From contig DAOTVQ010000035.1 of the NCBI GenBank assembly GCA_034436355.1, positions 1 through 64,000 of the forward strand: 64,000 nucleotides of DNA, given 5' to 3'. Made by a program: the position numbers and the translations under genes. A model generated the notes under the pieces. The model searched no databases. It was not told the origin of the DNA and worked only from the letters and a program-made list of their open reading frames with translations. Positions within the stretch are counted from its first letter, which is position 1; the number at the start of each line of letters is the position of its first letter. Shown here piece by piece: positions 41,709 through 50,457 of the stretch. This DNA comes from CP2-2F sp034436355 (lineage in GTDB: Bacteria > Chloroflexota > Anaerolineae > Aggregatilineales > UBA2796).

Positions 41709-44700
41709 ATGACCAGCCAGCGAATGCTCTTTCAAAATGTCATCATGGCGCTGCACCAATTTTGGGCAGCCAATGGTTGCTTGCTCTGGCAGCCGCATAA
41801 TGTGCAGGTGGGCGCCGGCACTGGCAACCCTGCCACCTTTCTGCGCGTACTCGGCCCTGAGCCGTGGCGCGTTGCTTATGTTGAGCCAAGCGTGCGCCCT
41901 GATGACGGGCGCTATGGCGAAAATCCCAACCGTATGCAGAGCTACTATCAATATCAGGTCATCCTGAAGCCTGAGCCGGGCAACCCACAAGAACTCTACC
42001 TCAAAAGCCTAGAGGCAATCGGCATTGATCTGCGCCGCCATGATGTGCGCTTTGTGGAAGATAACTGGAAATCACCCGCCTTGGGTGCCTGGGGCTTGGG
42101 TTGGGAAGTCTGGCTGGACGGGCAAGAGATCACCCAGTATACCTACTTCCAGCAAAGCGGCGGCATTCGGCTAGACCCAGTCAGCGTTGAGATCACCTAT
42201 GGCATCGAACGCATCGTGTTGGCGCTGCAAGGGCGCGATGCAGCCTGGAACATCCAGTGGACGGATGACGTGATGTACCGCGATATCTTCTTGCAGAGCG
42301 AGATCGAACATTGCCGCTATTATTTCGATGTGGCAGATGTCGAGTCGCTCAAGACAGTCTACGACGCCTATGAGCGCGAACACGCCCGCGCCCTTGAACA
42401 CAATCTGATCGCGCCCGCTTACGACTATGTGCTGAAGTGCAGCCACCTCTTTAACGTGCTGGATACACGCGGCGCGATTGGCGTCACAGAGCGCGCCGCC
42501 TATTTCCGACGCATGGCAGCCATGAGCCGCAACGTGGCAAAGGCATATCTGGCGCAGCGTGAGCAGCTTGGCTATCCACTCAGCAAGAACGGCAAAAGCT
42601 GGCAATATGCTGAGAAAAAGACCTCAGTCGGCATGTCCACCTTCAGTGCGCCGCCCACACCCGCCGATTTTCTGCTGGAGATTGGCACGGAAGAACTGCC
42701 CGCCGCCGATTTGGATCACGCCCTAGCGCAACTGCATGAGGCTGCGCCCAAATGGCTTGCCGATCTGCGCCTAGCGCATGATGGAGTCGAGATTTACGGC
42801 ACGCCGCGCCGCCTGATCGTGATGGTGCGCAGCCTTGCGCCCAAACAACCGGATGAGGATCGCCTTGTGCGCGGGCCCTCAGCTAACATCGCTTTTGATG
42901 CAGAAGGCAAGCCGACTCAGGCGGCACTTGGCTTTGCCCGCAAACAGGGCATTGATCCTGCGCTGCTGCAACCAACCGAGATGGAAGGCGGCACTTACGC
43001 AGCGGCGCGTATTCAGGTGGCAGGCAAATCTGCCCTAGAGGTGCTGAGCGAAGGGCTGGCAGGCTTTATCAATGGCATTCGCTTTGCCGAGTCTATGCGT
43101 TGGAACAGCGGCGGCATCGCCTTCTCGCGCCCAATTCGGTGGTTGGTGGCACTCTTTGGCGACCTGCCGATCTCGTTTGCCTACGCTGAGGTGTGGAGTA
43201 CGCTATTTACACGCGGCACACGCCCAAAAGGCTCACCCGATTTGGCGATCAGCAATCCCGCCGAATATTTCGCCGTGATGCGCCGCGAAGGCATTCTGGT
43301 TGATCCCACCGAGCGCCGCGCCACCATCCTTGCACAAGCAGAGAGCCTTGCCGCACAGGTGAATGGCAAGTTGCTCTACGATGAAGGTTTGCTAAATGAG
43401 GTAGTGAACCTTGTGGAGCAGCCAACGGCGCTGCGCGGCACTTTTGCGGCGCGCTTTCTGCAACTGCCGCGTGATGTGCTGATCACAGTCATGCGTGATA
43501 AGCAGCGCTATTTTGCCGTTGAAGATGCCGATGGCAACCTGATGCCCTACTTCATCGCCGTGCGGAATGGCGACGCGCAGTTCCTTGAAGAAGTGGTGCA
43601 GGGCAACGAGCATGTGCTGACGGCGCGCTTTGCCGATGCCGATTTCTTTTTCAAGGAAGATTTGAAGCGCCCGCTGGCAGATCGCGCCGACCGCCTGAAG
43701 ACGATGACCTTTCAGGAAAAACTCGGCTCGCTCTACGATAAAAATGTGCGCCTCACACACTACATGCAGCCACTTGGTGCGCTTTTAGGCGTTTCCGACG
43801 CGGATTTGGAGGTTGCCGCGCAAGCCGCTGCCCTTGCTAAAGCCGATCAAGGGACTCAGATGGTGGTCGAGATGACCTCGTTGGAAGGCGTGATGGGACG
43901 TGAGTACGCGCTGCGGGAAGGCAAATCACCTGCGGTGGCGCAAGCCATCTTTGAGGGCTATTTGCCGCGCAGCGCGGGCGATCACCTGCCTGAAAGCGCG
44001 AGCGGCACGCTGATCGCTCTAGCAGATCGGCTGGATAGCTTGGTTGGCTTGTTCGCGGTTGGCTTGGCGCCCACTGCCAGCGCCGATCCGTTTGCGCTGC
44101 GGCGCGCTGCGCTGGGCGTGGTGCAAATTTTGCTTAAGCATCAAATCAGCGTCAGCCTTGCGGATGTGCTGCCCATTTTTGCCGCGCAGCAGCCTGTGCC
44201 AGTCTCGCAAGAGGTGCTGGATCAGGTGCAGCACTTCATCACAGGCAGGCTGGAAACCTTACTGCGCGATGAATATGGGCTGCCTTTTGATGTGGTAGCG
44301 GCTGTGCTGCGGGAACAGAGCGATAATCCGTACCGTGCTTTGATCGGTGGGCGCGAATTGGCGATGTGGGTCGCCAAACCTGATTGGAGCGCCACGCTTG
44401 ACTCGTTTGCCCGTTGTGCGCGCATCACCCGCGATAAGCCGCGCTACACCTTGCAGCCTGAAGCACTCACACCACAGGAATCACAAGCGCTGTATGCCGC
44501 AGCACAGCAGGCACACGCTGCGCTCACGCCCGACTCGAACGTGGACGCCTTCCTGAGTGCCTTTGCCGCTATCGTGCCGCAGGTCACCACCTTTTTCGAT
44601 AAGGTGTTGGTGATGGATGAGAACACTGCCGTGCGTGAGAATCGGCTGGCGTTGCTGCAATACATCACCGCGTTGGCGGATCGGCGCGCCGATCTAAGCC

Positions 44701-44717
44701 AACTCAGCGGCTTCTAA
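41709..44717 (+). CDS. glyQS: Glycyl-tRNA synthetase, fused alpha and beta chains
   Basis: Predicted 1002-residue enzyme charging tRNA-Gly. Residues 1-300 are the alpha chain: LHQFWAANGCLLWQPHNVQV, RVAYVEPSVRPDDGRYGENP and QQSGGIRLDPVSVEITYGIE. The beta chain begins near residue 318 (FLLEIGTEELPAADL) and includes the HD-like region and the C-terminal DALR anticodon domain (DKVLVMDENTAVRENRLALL). Most bacteria encode the chains as two genes; single-chain forms are known in some lineages. The junction has a short linker and no stop or frameshift. It has its own promoter and an unusual leader. Confidence 0.97.
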   Translation: MTSQRMLFQNVIMALHQFWAANGCLLWQPHNVQVGAGTGNPATFLRVLGPEPWRVAYVEPSVRPDDGRYGENPNRMQSYYQYQVILKPEPGNPQELYLKSLEAIGIDLRRHDVRFVEDNWKSPALGAWGLGWEVWLDGQEITQYTYFQQSGGIRLDPVSVEITYGIERIVLALQGRDAAWNIQWTDDVMYRDIFLQSEIEHCRYYFDVADVESLKTVYDAYEREHARALEHNLIAPAYDYVLKCSHLFNVLDTRGAIGVTERAAYFRRMAAMSRNVAKAYLAQREQLGYPLSKNGKSWQYAEKKTSVGMSTFSAPPTPADFLLEIGTEELPAADLDHALAQLHEAAPKWLADLRLAHDGVEIYGTPRRLIVMVRSLAPKQPDEDRLVRGPSANIAFDAEGKPTQAALGFARKQGIDPALLQPTEMEGGTYAAARIQVAGKSALEVLSEGLAGFINGIRFAESMRWNSGGIAFSRPIRWLVALFGDLPISFAYAEVWSTLFTRGTRPKGSPDLAISNPAEYFAVMRREGILVDPTERRATILAQAESLAAQVNGKLLYDEGLLNEVVNLVEQPTALRGTFAARFLQLPRDVLITVMRDKQRYFAVEDADGNLMPYFIAVRNGDAQFLEEVVQGNEHVLTARFADADFFFKEDLKRPLADRADRLKTMTFQEKLGSLYDKNVRLTHYMQPLGALLGVSDADLEVAAQAAALAKADQGTQMVVEMTSLEGVMGREYALREGKSPAVAQAIFEGYLPRSAGDHLPESASGTLIALADRLDSLVGLFAVGLAPTASADPFALRRAALGVVQILLKHQISVSLADVLPIFAAQQPVPVSQEVLDQVQHFITGRLETLLRDEYGLPFDVVAAVLREQSDNPYRALIGGRELAMWVAKPDWSATLDSFARCARITRDKPRYTLQPEALTPQESQALYAAAQQAHAALTPDSNVDAFLSAFAAIVPQVTTFFDKVLVMDENTAVRENRLALLQYITALADRRADLSQLSGF

Positions 44718-44729
44718 CACAAGCAACCT

Positions 44730-44755
44730 CAGAGGCGGGATAAGTCCCGCCTCTG
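44730..44755. terminator. Bidirectional hairpin between glyQS and yeiH
   Basis: CAGAGGCGGGA (44730-44740), loop TAAG, TCCCGCCTCTG (44745-44755): an 11-bp perfect GC-rich stem between convergent genes, no U-tract. Confidence 0.65.
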
Positions 44756-44779
44756 TAGACAATTGCGATGGGCAGGCTT

Positions 44780-45883
44780 TTAGCGCGGGAAGATCACGCC
44801 GAAGATCACGTAGGCAATGCCGAGTGCAATGATGGTGTTAAACACCGTCGCTGCCGTGTAGACCGCGATAGGACGCCAGCCTGCTTCTCGCAGGTCTTTG
44901 AGCGAAAAATCTAGCCCGATGCACACAAATGAGAGCGTGAACAGCCACTTGGAGGCTGTATCCACCACTTTGGCGGCATCCTTGCTGATCAGCCCAACCG
45001 AGACCAGCAGCGAGACCAGCACAAAGCCAAGCACAAACTTGGGGAAGCGCTGCCAGATCACCCGCACGCCCGGACGCAGCTCATCCTCACCTTTCCTGAC
45101 CACCATCGCAAAATAGACAGCCAAGCCAAACGCGACAAAGCCGATCAGCACATTTTGGGTAAGTTTGACCACGGCGGCAACTTCTTGCGCCTTCGGATCA
45201 AAGATGGTGCCGGCACCTACAACTGCGGCGGTTGTATCAATGTTGCCACCAAACCACGCACCTGCCACCGTCGGCGTAAGCTGCAATGCACCTGCCAAAA
45301 TAGGCATCAGCACCATCAGTGGCAACGCGGTAAGGATAACCAACGTCGTGATGTAGGTGACTTCTTCTTTGCGCGCCTGCACAGCACCCGCCGCCGCAAT
45401 AGCGGCTGAGACGCCACACACAGAGACGGCAGTTGCCATCACAGCCCGCAGCGTATCAGGCAGTTTTACCTTTCCACCGAGCCACCAGGTGAAGCCAAAG
45501 ACGGCGGCGACCATAATCAAGGCTTGGATCAAGCCACCGACGCCGGTTGCCAGCAGATCGCCAAAGCTGATGCGTGCGCCTAACAGCACCAAGCCAACTT
45601 TTAGGTAGAACTCGGTGCGGATGGCGGGACGAACCGCCTCATAGGTGCGCGTCAGGCGCAGCAGAAAATTGACCAGCAAGCCGATCAGCACGGCGGTAAG
45701 TGGATATTCCAGCGGATTGTTTCGGAAGCCATTCGCCTTAAATAGGTTGCCTATCGCGCCGTCTAATTCAGCAACCAACAGGGTCAGCCCAATCAGCAGC
45801 AGGCTGCCCAGCAAAAACTGCGCCGTCCCGTTGCGCGCCAAAGCCTTTGGCGCTTTGCCAACCAAAGGGTTTGAGGGTGTCAT
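44780..45883 (-). CDS. yeiH: YeiH/UPF0324 family putative sulfate exporter
   Basis: Predicted 367-residue membrane protein with about ten helices. FRNNPLEYPLTAVLIGLLVN, FYLKVGLVLLGARISFGDLL and CGVSAAIAAAGAVQARKEEV match the YeiH/UPF0324 family, annotated as putative sulfate exporters and related to transporters linked to taurine/cysteate breakdown; direct proof of substrate is scarce. AAGGAA lies 8 bases before the ATG. It is 24 bases downstream of a 48-residue membrane protein gene with which it probably forms an operon under a structured leader. Confidence 0.9.
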   Translation of the reverse strand: MTPSNPLVGKAPKALARNGTAQFLLGSLLLIGLTLLVAELDGAIGNLFKANGFRNNPLEYPLTAVLIGLLVNFLLRLTRTYEAVRPAIRTEFYLKVGLVLLGARISFGDLLATGVGGLIQALIMVAAVFGFTWWLGGKVKLPDTLRAVMATAVSVCGVSAAIAAAGAVQARKEEVTYITTLVILTALPLMVLMPILAGALQLTPTVAGAWFGGNIDTTAAVVGAGTIFDPKAQEVAAVVKLTQNVLIGFVAFGLAVYFAMVVRKGEDELRPGVRVIWQRFPKFVLGFVLVSLLVSVGLISKDAAKVVDTASKWLFTLSFVCIGLDFSLKDLREAGWRPIAVYTAATVFNTIIALGIAYVIFGVIFPR

Positions 45884-45907
45884 GTAGCTATTCCTTTGTG
45901 CTGTGAG

Positions 45908-46054
45908 TCAAAACAGGTTAAAGAGTGGATAGGGAAGCGCGGCGATTCCGCCCAACGTGATGACGAGGACGACGACTAACCCAATAATGGTTGCCAGCCA
46001 ATCCTCGTTAAGCGTGAAGCGTTCGCCTGTGGAAGGATGATTTTTGTCAGTCAT
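45908..46054 (-). CDS. Small membrane protein (48 residues) upstream of yeiH
   Basis: The reading frame from ATG at 46054 to TGA at 45908 encodes 48 residues: a polar start, then TLNEDWLATIIGLVVVLVIT, a single hydrophobic helix, and the end PYPLFNLF. The EDWLATIIGL phrase resembles the N-terminal segment that some longer YeiH-type proteins carry before their first helix, so it may be a detached N-terminal part or a subunit. AAGG sequences precede the ATG. Position 24 bases before yeiH and the shared leader support a real gene. No family is assigned. Confidence 0.7.
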   Translation of the reverse strand: MTDKNHPSTGERFTLNEDWLATIIGLVVVLVITLGGIAALPYPLFNLF

Positions 46055-46214
46055 TTCCTTTTTTACCTTCGTGGATGTTAGCCAAGCCCACTGTGCTTTT
46101 TCAGTTGGCTAGAACTCATTTCAAAGATGAGTGAGGGGCGAGTTTGAGAGGAAAGCCCTCTCGAAACCACGACCTGTGGCGTGGCTGGATGCACACCACA
46201 GGCAAGGACGCCAC
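46055..46214 (-). promoter_or_regulatory. Structured 5' leader of the small-protein/yeiH operon
   Basis: Four perfect stems lie in about 130 bases: CCTGTGG/CCACAGG (46173-46179 with 46196-46202), GAGAGG/CCTCTC (46146-46151 with 46157-46162), ACTCAT/ATGAGT (46114-46119 with 46127-46132) and TAGCCAA/TTGGCTA (46079-46085 with 46105-46111). A competing pairing GTGGCGT (46176-46182) with ACGCCAC (46208-46214) would exclude the first stem. This looks like a cis-regulatory RNA. It does not match the SAM, cobalamin, TPP or fluoride riboswitch consensus that I know. A promoter is not clear. Confidence 0.45.
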
Positions 46215-46403
46215 AACCCTACTCTAATTTTGAAACAGCTTCAAGTGTAACATATATTTCACATAATTCCTATAGGAAAGGTCAGAAAAAGTGGATAAGG
46301 AAAACTTTTGCTATGTAAACTGCCCGCCGAATGCCTGCCTAGCCAAACCCACCAACATCGGCTATACTGTCCGCGCTATTTCGCAAAAAGGTGGAAAAGG
46401 CTT
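46215..46403 (+). promoter_or_regulatory. Upstream region of the DPM1-like glycosyltransferase
   Basis: This completes the 349-base gap between divergent genes. TATACT (46373-46378) lies 25 bases before the TTG start and is a -10 candidate without a -35. An in-frame ATG exists at 46308, but the sequence after it does not look coding. The AT-rich stretch 46225-46310 may hold the minus-strand promoter. Confidence 0.4.
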
Positions 46404-47087
46404 TTGAAGCTCTCTGTAATCATTCCCTGCTACAACGAACTGACCACAATCGAGCAAATTCTCGCGGCTGTCAAGGCAGTTAACCTTGCCTATGAGATCA
46501 TCATTGTGGATGACGGCTCGACCGATGGCACCCGTGACATCCTCGCCAAGCTGACGGATGATCCGCAGGTGCGCGTTATCTATCACGATCACAATCAGGG
46601 CAAAGGCGCGGCAGTTCGCACAGGTTTTGCAGCAGCAACTGGCGATGTGTTCATCATCCAAGATGCGGACTTGGAATACGACCCGCGTGATTATCCCGCC
46701 CTGCTCAAGCCGATTCAAGAAGGGCGCGCCAAAGTTGTTTATGGGTCGCGCTTTTTGGGCGGTCCGCGTAAGACGATGTTCTTCTGGAACATGGTTGCCA
46801 ACAAGGCGCTCACCCTGATGACCAACATCCTCTACAACACCATCCTCAGCGATATGGAGACCTGTTACAAGGTCTTTCGGGCAGAAGTGGTGCAGGGCAT
46901 GAAGCTGCGTTCACGCCGCTTTGAGTTTGAGCCGGAGATCACGGCGAAAGTGCTGAAGCGCGGCTACCGCATCTATGAAGTGCCGATCAGCTATAACGGG
47001 CGCGAGTGGCACGAAGGTAAAAAAATTAAGTGGACGGACGCACCCATCGCAGCCTGGACTCTGCTGCGCTACCGCTTCACCAACTAA
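46404..47087 (+). CDS. Dolichyl/polyprenyl-phosphate sugar synthase-like GT2
   Basis: Predicted 227-residue family 2 glycosyltransferase. LSVIIPCYNE, IIIVDDGSTDGT and the metal-binding QDADLEYDP (Asp87, Asp89) are typical of DPM1-like enzymes that charge polyprenyl phosphate with mannose or glucose; no C-terminal transmembrane pair is present. The TTG at 46404 is preferred: GGTGGAAAAGG lies before it, and the upstream extension is not family-like. The next gene, a GT39-type transferase that would use such a lipid-linked sugar, overlaps it by 58 bases, which supports a donor-maker/user pair. Confidence 0.85.
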   Translation: MKLSVIIPCYNELTTIEQILAAVKAVNLAYEIIIVDDGSTDGTRDILAKLTDDPQVRVIYHDHNQGKGAAVRTGFAAATGDVFIIQDADLEYDPRDYPALLKPIQEGRAKVVYGSRFLGGPRKTMFFWNMVANKALTLMTNILYNTILSDMETCYKVFRAEVVQGMKLRSRRFEFEPEITAKVLKRGYRIYEVPISYNGREWHEGKKIKWTDAPIAAWTLLRYRFTN

Positions 47088-48448
47088 GCCTGCTCTGCCT
47101 GCTGCTGAGCGCTGCGCTGCTGCGGCTGACCATCCTAAGCCACGATGTGCGCTTTCACCCTGATGAAGCACTCTACGCCACCTATGCACGGCGCATGGCA
47201 TTGTATGGCGATTTACTGCTGAGCGATGCACCGCTGGATAAGCCACCGCTCGGCATGTTCCTGAATGCGCTCAGCTTCAGCCTGCTTGGTGAAAGTGAGT
47301 TCGCGGCACGCTTGCCATCTGCCTTCCTTAGTTTGATCAGCGCGGCAGCCTGTTATGCCCTGACGCGCCGCCTGCTAGATCGGCGCGCCGCCCTGCTTTG
47401 CCTAGCCATTGTGGCATTCTCGCCCTTTGATCTCGCCTTTAGCGGCAGTGCCTTTCACGATCCACTGCTCACGGCGTGCTGCCTGCTCTGCGCGCTATGC
47501 CTCAGCCGCGATCAGCCGCTTGGTGCGGGCGTTTTTGCCGCCTGTGCGCTTGCCACCAAACAAAGTGCCATTCAATTCTTGCCTGCCTACTGCCTGATCG
47601 GTGTGGTTGGCGCTCGGCGGCTGGCTCTGGGCAGCCTGTGGCGCTTCTGTCTGCCAATTGGCGTGGGAATCGGTGCGCTGGTCTGGTGGAGCGCCGCACG
47701 CGCCGCACCCGCCGATTTCTGGACGCTCGGCGTGTTAAATCCGGGTGCGCTGCGCCTGATCCGCTCCGACGAGGTGCTGCCACGCCTTGTGCGTTGGGCA
47801 GCGCTCTATGGTGAAAGTGTTGGGTTTGCGCCGCTGCTGCTGATCGCGCTGCATAGTGTGCGGCGCAGTTTGCAGCGCCCATCACGCGCTGCCACAGTTA
47901 TCCTGATCAGTGCGTGCAGCCTGCTGGCGCTGCTCTTTGCCTATTGGTTGCTCGCCTTCCCGATCTATGATCGCTACCTGCTGCCGCTCGTGCCGCTAAC
48001 AGCGCTGTTGCTTGCCGAAGGCATGGTACGCTGGCGCAGCCGACTGGCGCTTGTTGTGGCGCTCGCGCTGATGCTGCCATTCACGCTGCGAACGCTGCGG
48101 AACGAACATGGCATCGGCATTCAGAGCGCGTTCTATCGCGGCGTGGATCAGTTGGCGGCATCCATTCGCAGCTTAGATGGCACGCCGATCATCTATGATC
48201 ACTGGTTAAGTTGGGAACTGCGCTACTATTTGGGCGATTCGCCACACGCCCAGCTTGTTTGGTATCCTTCCGCAGAGTGGTTAGCGCGGGATGTGTGCAA
48301 TTTGCCGCTGCCAAGCTATTTTGCTGCACCTGAGCCGCTAGCATGGCGCTGGCTTGCCGTGCTGAATGCAGGGGGTGCGCGCCTAAAGCCGATTGCGCGC
48401 ACGCCACTCGTCCTCTACCAGATCACTTGCGAGCAGGAGTCACCATGA
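47030..48448 (+). CDS. GT39-type membrane glycosyltransferase
   Basis: Predicted 472-residue polytopic protein with about ten helices. The first outer loop contains RFHPDEALYATYARRM (Asp45-Glu46) followed by DKPPLGMFLNALSFSLLG, the PMT/ArnT signature. It should transfer a sugar from polyprenyl phosphate to an acceptor outside the membrane. The start is GTG at 47030, inside the preceding GT2 gene; there is no later ATG before the first helix. Its stop overlaps the DUF402 gene as ATGA. Confidence 0.82.
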   Translation: MDGRTHRSLDSAALPLHQLSLLCLLLSAALLRLTILSHDVRFHPDEALYATYARRMALYGDLLLSDAPLDKPPLGMFLNALSFSLLGESEFAARLPSAFLSLISAAACYALTRRLLDRRAALLCLAIVAFSPFDLAFSGSAFHDPLLTACCLLCALCLSRDQPLGAGVFAACALATKQSAIQFLPAYCLIGVVGARRLALGSLWRFCLPIGVGIGALVWWSAARAAPADFWTLGVLNPGALRLIRSDEVLPRLVRWAALYGESVGFAPLLLIALHSVRRSLQRPSRAATVILISACSLLALLFAYWLLAFPIYDRYLLPLVPLTALLLAEGMVRWRSRLALVVALALMLPFTLRTLRNEHGIGIQSAFYRGVDQLAASIRSLDGTPIIYDHWLSWELRYYLGDSPHAQLVWYPSAEWLARDVCNLPLPSYFAAPEPLAWRWLAVLNAGGARLKPIARTPLVLYQITCEQESP

Positions 48449-48924
48449 GCGCGGCATACATCACTGTGCGAAAAATTCTGCCCGATGGCAGCGAGTCCAT
48501 GCGTTACAGCGGACGCATCATCGGACGTGGTGCAACGTGGGTGCAGATCGAGGCGTTTTTCGAGCGCGCCGACGTGCGGCTGCCCTACGTCACCTTCCGC
48601 ACGGGAGATCGGCTGGTTGAATATTTCTACACCGACCGCTGGTACAACGTCTTTGAGCTTTACGACGTAGGCGGCGGACACCTAAAGGGCTGGTATTGCA
48701 ACATCGCACGCCCTGCCAAGATAGACGCTGAGGGCATTGCTTGGTACGACTTGGCGCTGGATGTGTGGGTGAGTCCATTGGGCGATGTGCTGGTGCTGGA
48801 TGAGGATGAATTTGCCGCGCTAGGGCTGGATGTTCCTACACAAACAGCCGCCCTTGCCGCTGTGCAAGATTTGAAGGCGCGTATTGCGCGCAGTGATCCG
48901 CCCTTTGCCGTGCTGATTGGCTAG
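48445..48924 (+). CDS. DUF402 family protein
   Basis: Predicted 159-residue protein of the DUF402 family, which includes nucleoside di-/triphosphatases of Gram-positive bacteria (YgaC/Ntdp). The hallmark order is RWYNVFELYD, LKGWYCNIARPAKID, AWYDLALDVWVSPLG and VLDEDEFAALG; the acidic residues of the last two bind metal in known structures. AGGAG precedes the ATG, which overlaps the GT39 stop. Hydrolysis of a nucleotide or nucleotide sugar is a plausible role. Confidence 0.85.
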   Translation: MSAAYITVRKILPDGSESMRYSGRIIGRGATWVQIEAFFERADVRLPYVTFRTGDRLVEYFYTDRWYNVFELYDVGGGHLKGWYCNIARPAKIDAEGIAWYDLALDVWVSPLGDVLVLDEDEFAALGLDVPTQTAALAAVQDLKARIARSDPPFAVLIG

Positions 48925-48952
48925 TGCATAGCTGCGAACCCTCAAAGTGCGC

Positions 48953-48958
48953 TATAAT
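48953..48958 (+). promoter_or_regulatory. GCTATAAT promoter of the thiolase gene
   Basis: GCGCTATAAT, 50 bases before the ATG; no -35 match. Confidence 0.55.
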
Positions 48959-49008
48959 CGAATGTGCATTTGAATGCCCTAGAAAATTTGTAAGAGAGGT
49001 TCTTTACG

Positions 49009-50202
49009 ATGCCTGATAGACGTGAGGCAGTGATTGTGGCAGCAGCGCGCACCGCCGTTGGCAAGGCGAAGCGCGGCACGACGCAAAATGAGCGCTCGGA
49101 CGAGATGGCAGCCGCCGTCATCCGTGAACTGCTGCGCCAGACCGACGGAAAACTTGACCCTGCCCTGATTGATGACGTGATCATCGGCTGCGCCATGCCC
49201 GAAGGCGCGCAAGGCTTGAACATGGCGCGTGTGATTGCGCTGCGCGCCGGCTTGCCAGTAGATGTGCCTGCACAGACCGTCAACCGCTTTTGTGCCAGCG
49301 GCTTGCAGACCATCGCCAGCGCGGCGGAGCGCATTATCGCCGGCGGCGCGGATGTGATCATCGCGGGCGGCGCGGAGACGATGAGCCTTGTGCCAATGAC
49401 GGGCTTCCGCATGTCGCCCAATCCCTACATGGCAGACAATCAGCCTGAAGTGTATATGAGCATGGGCTTGACGGCGGAGCGCGTGGCGCAAGAATGGCAG
49501 ATCAGCCGTGAAGATCAAGATCGCTTCGCCTACGAGAGTCATCAAAAGGCAGCCGCCGCACAGGATGCGGGCAAGTTCAAAGAAGAAATTGTGCCAGTCG
49601 AGATTGAAGAAGTGGCGATAGGTGCAGATGGCAAGCCACAGCGCACCAAAGTGACCTTCGATACGGATGAGCATCTGCGCCGTGAGACGACGCTGGAAGC
49701 GCTTGCCAAGCTGAAGCCCTCCTTCATGCAGGGCGGCACGGTGACGCCCGGCAACTCTTCGCCGCTCAGCGATGGCGCTGCCGGCGTGCTGGTTATGGAA
49801 CGCGGCACGGCAGAAAAACTCGGCTTGCAGCCGTTGGCGCGCTTTGTTGGGTTCAGCGCGTCCGGCGTGCGCCCAGAAGTGATGGGGGTCGGTCCGATCA
49901 AGGCGGTGCCAAAGCTGCTTGACCGTCTAGGTATGAAACTCGATCAAATTGACGTGATTGAGCTAAATGAGGCATTTGCCGCGCAAGCGCTGGCAGTCAT
50001 CCGCACGTTGGAGATGGATTCGGCACGGGTGAACGTGAACGGCGGCGCCATTGCGCTAGGGCATCCGTTGGGCTGCACGGGCAGCAAACTGACGGTGCAG
50101 GTCATCCATGAACTGCGGCGGCGCAAGGCGCGCTATGGTATGGTGACCATGTGCATTGGCGGCGGTCAGGGCGCGGCGGGCATCTTCGAGTATTTGAATT
50201 AG
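49009..50202 (+). CDS. Acetyl-CoA acyltransferase / thiolase
   Basis: Predicted 397-residue thiolase. The acyl-accepting Cys is in TVNRFCASGLQTIA, and the C-terminal catalytic set NEAFAAQAL, GGAIALGHPLGCTG and CIGGGQGAAGIFE is complete. It either cleaves 3-ketoacyl-CoA in beta-oxidation (FadA) or condenses acetyl-CoA; the RREAVIVAAARTAVGKAKRG start leans towards FadA. No FadB partner is adjacent. It has its own promoter and a terminator-like hairpin after it. Confidence 0.94.
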   Translation: MPDRREAVIVAAARTAVGKAKRGTTQNERSDEMAAAVIRELLRQTDGKLDPALIDDVIIGCAMPEGAQGLNMARVIALRAGLPVDVPAQTVNRFCASGLQTIASAAERIIAGGADVIIAGGAETMSLVPMTGFRMSPNPYMADNQPEVYMSMGLTAERVAQEWQISREDQDRFAYESHQKAAAAQDAGKFKEEIVPVEIEEVAIGADGKPQRTKVTFDTDEHLRRETTLEALAKLKPSFMQGGTVTPGNSSPLSDGAAGVLVMERGTAEKLGLQPLARFVGFSASGVRPEVMGVGPIKAVPKLLDRLGMKLDQIDVIELNEAFAAQALAVIRTLEMDSARVNVNGGAIALGHPLGCTGSKLTVQVIHELRRRKARYGMVTMCIGGGQGAAGIFEYLN

Positions 50203-50216
50203 CCATTAAAGCAGTG

Positions 50217-50237
50217 GGCGGGAGCAGTTCTCCCGCC
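50217..50237 (+). terminator. Hairpin after the thiolase gene
   Basis: GGCGGGAG (50217-50224), loop CAGTT, CTCCCGCC (50230-50237); 8-bp stem without a U-tract. It shares the GGCGGGA/TCCCGCC core with the hairpin at 44730. Confidence 0.55.
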
Positions 50238-50331
50238 TGTGTGCTTCAGCGCACTCACTGCACTATCCGCACGATTCAATCCATCTTTCCTAGCGCCTTC
50301 ATACCATTACGTTTTACCGCCTAAATAACTA

Positions 50332-50337
50332 TATAAT
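50332..50337 (+). promoter_or_regulatory. Candidate -10 of the TIR-nuclease gene
   Basis: TATAAT in an AT-rich 200-base region; the leader would be about 115 bases. A second AT-rich patch with TATATAT lies at 50382-50397. GGAGAGGAG stands before the ATG at 50458. Confidence 0.4.
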
Positions 50338-50457
50338 CACAAAGGACACTTGCAGCACCTCTCGCAAGGCAAGCCTGCGTTTTATATATTTATATATGAA
50401 GAAAAGCTCTCTGCAACACCCTAATTTAGTCCTATTTATGGAGAGGAGTGTTCTATT

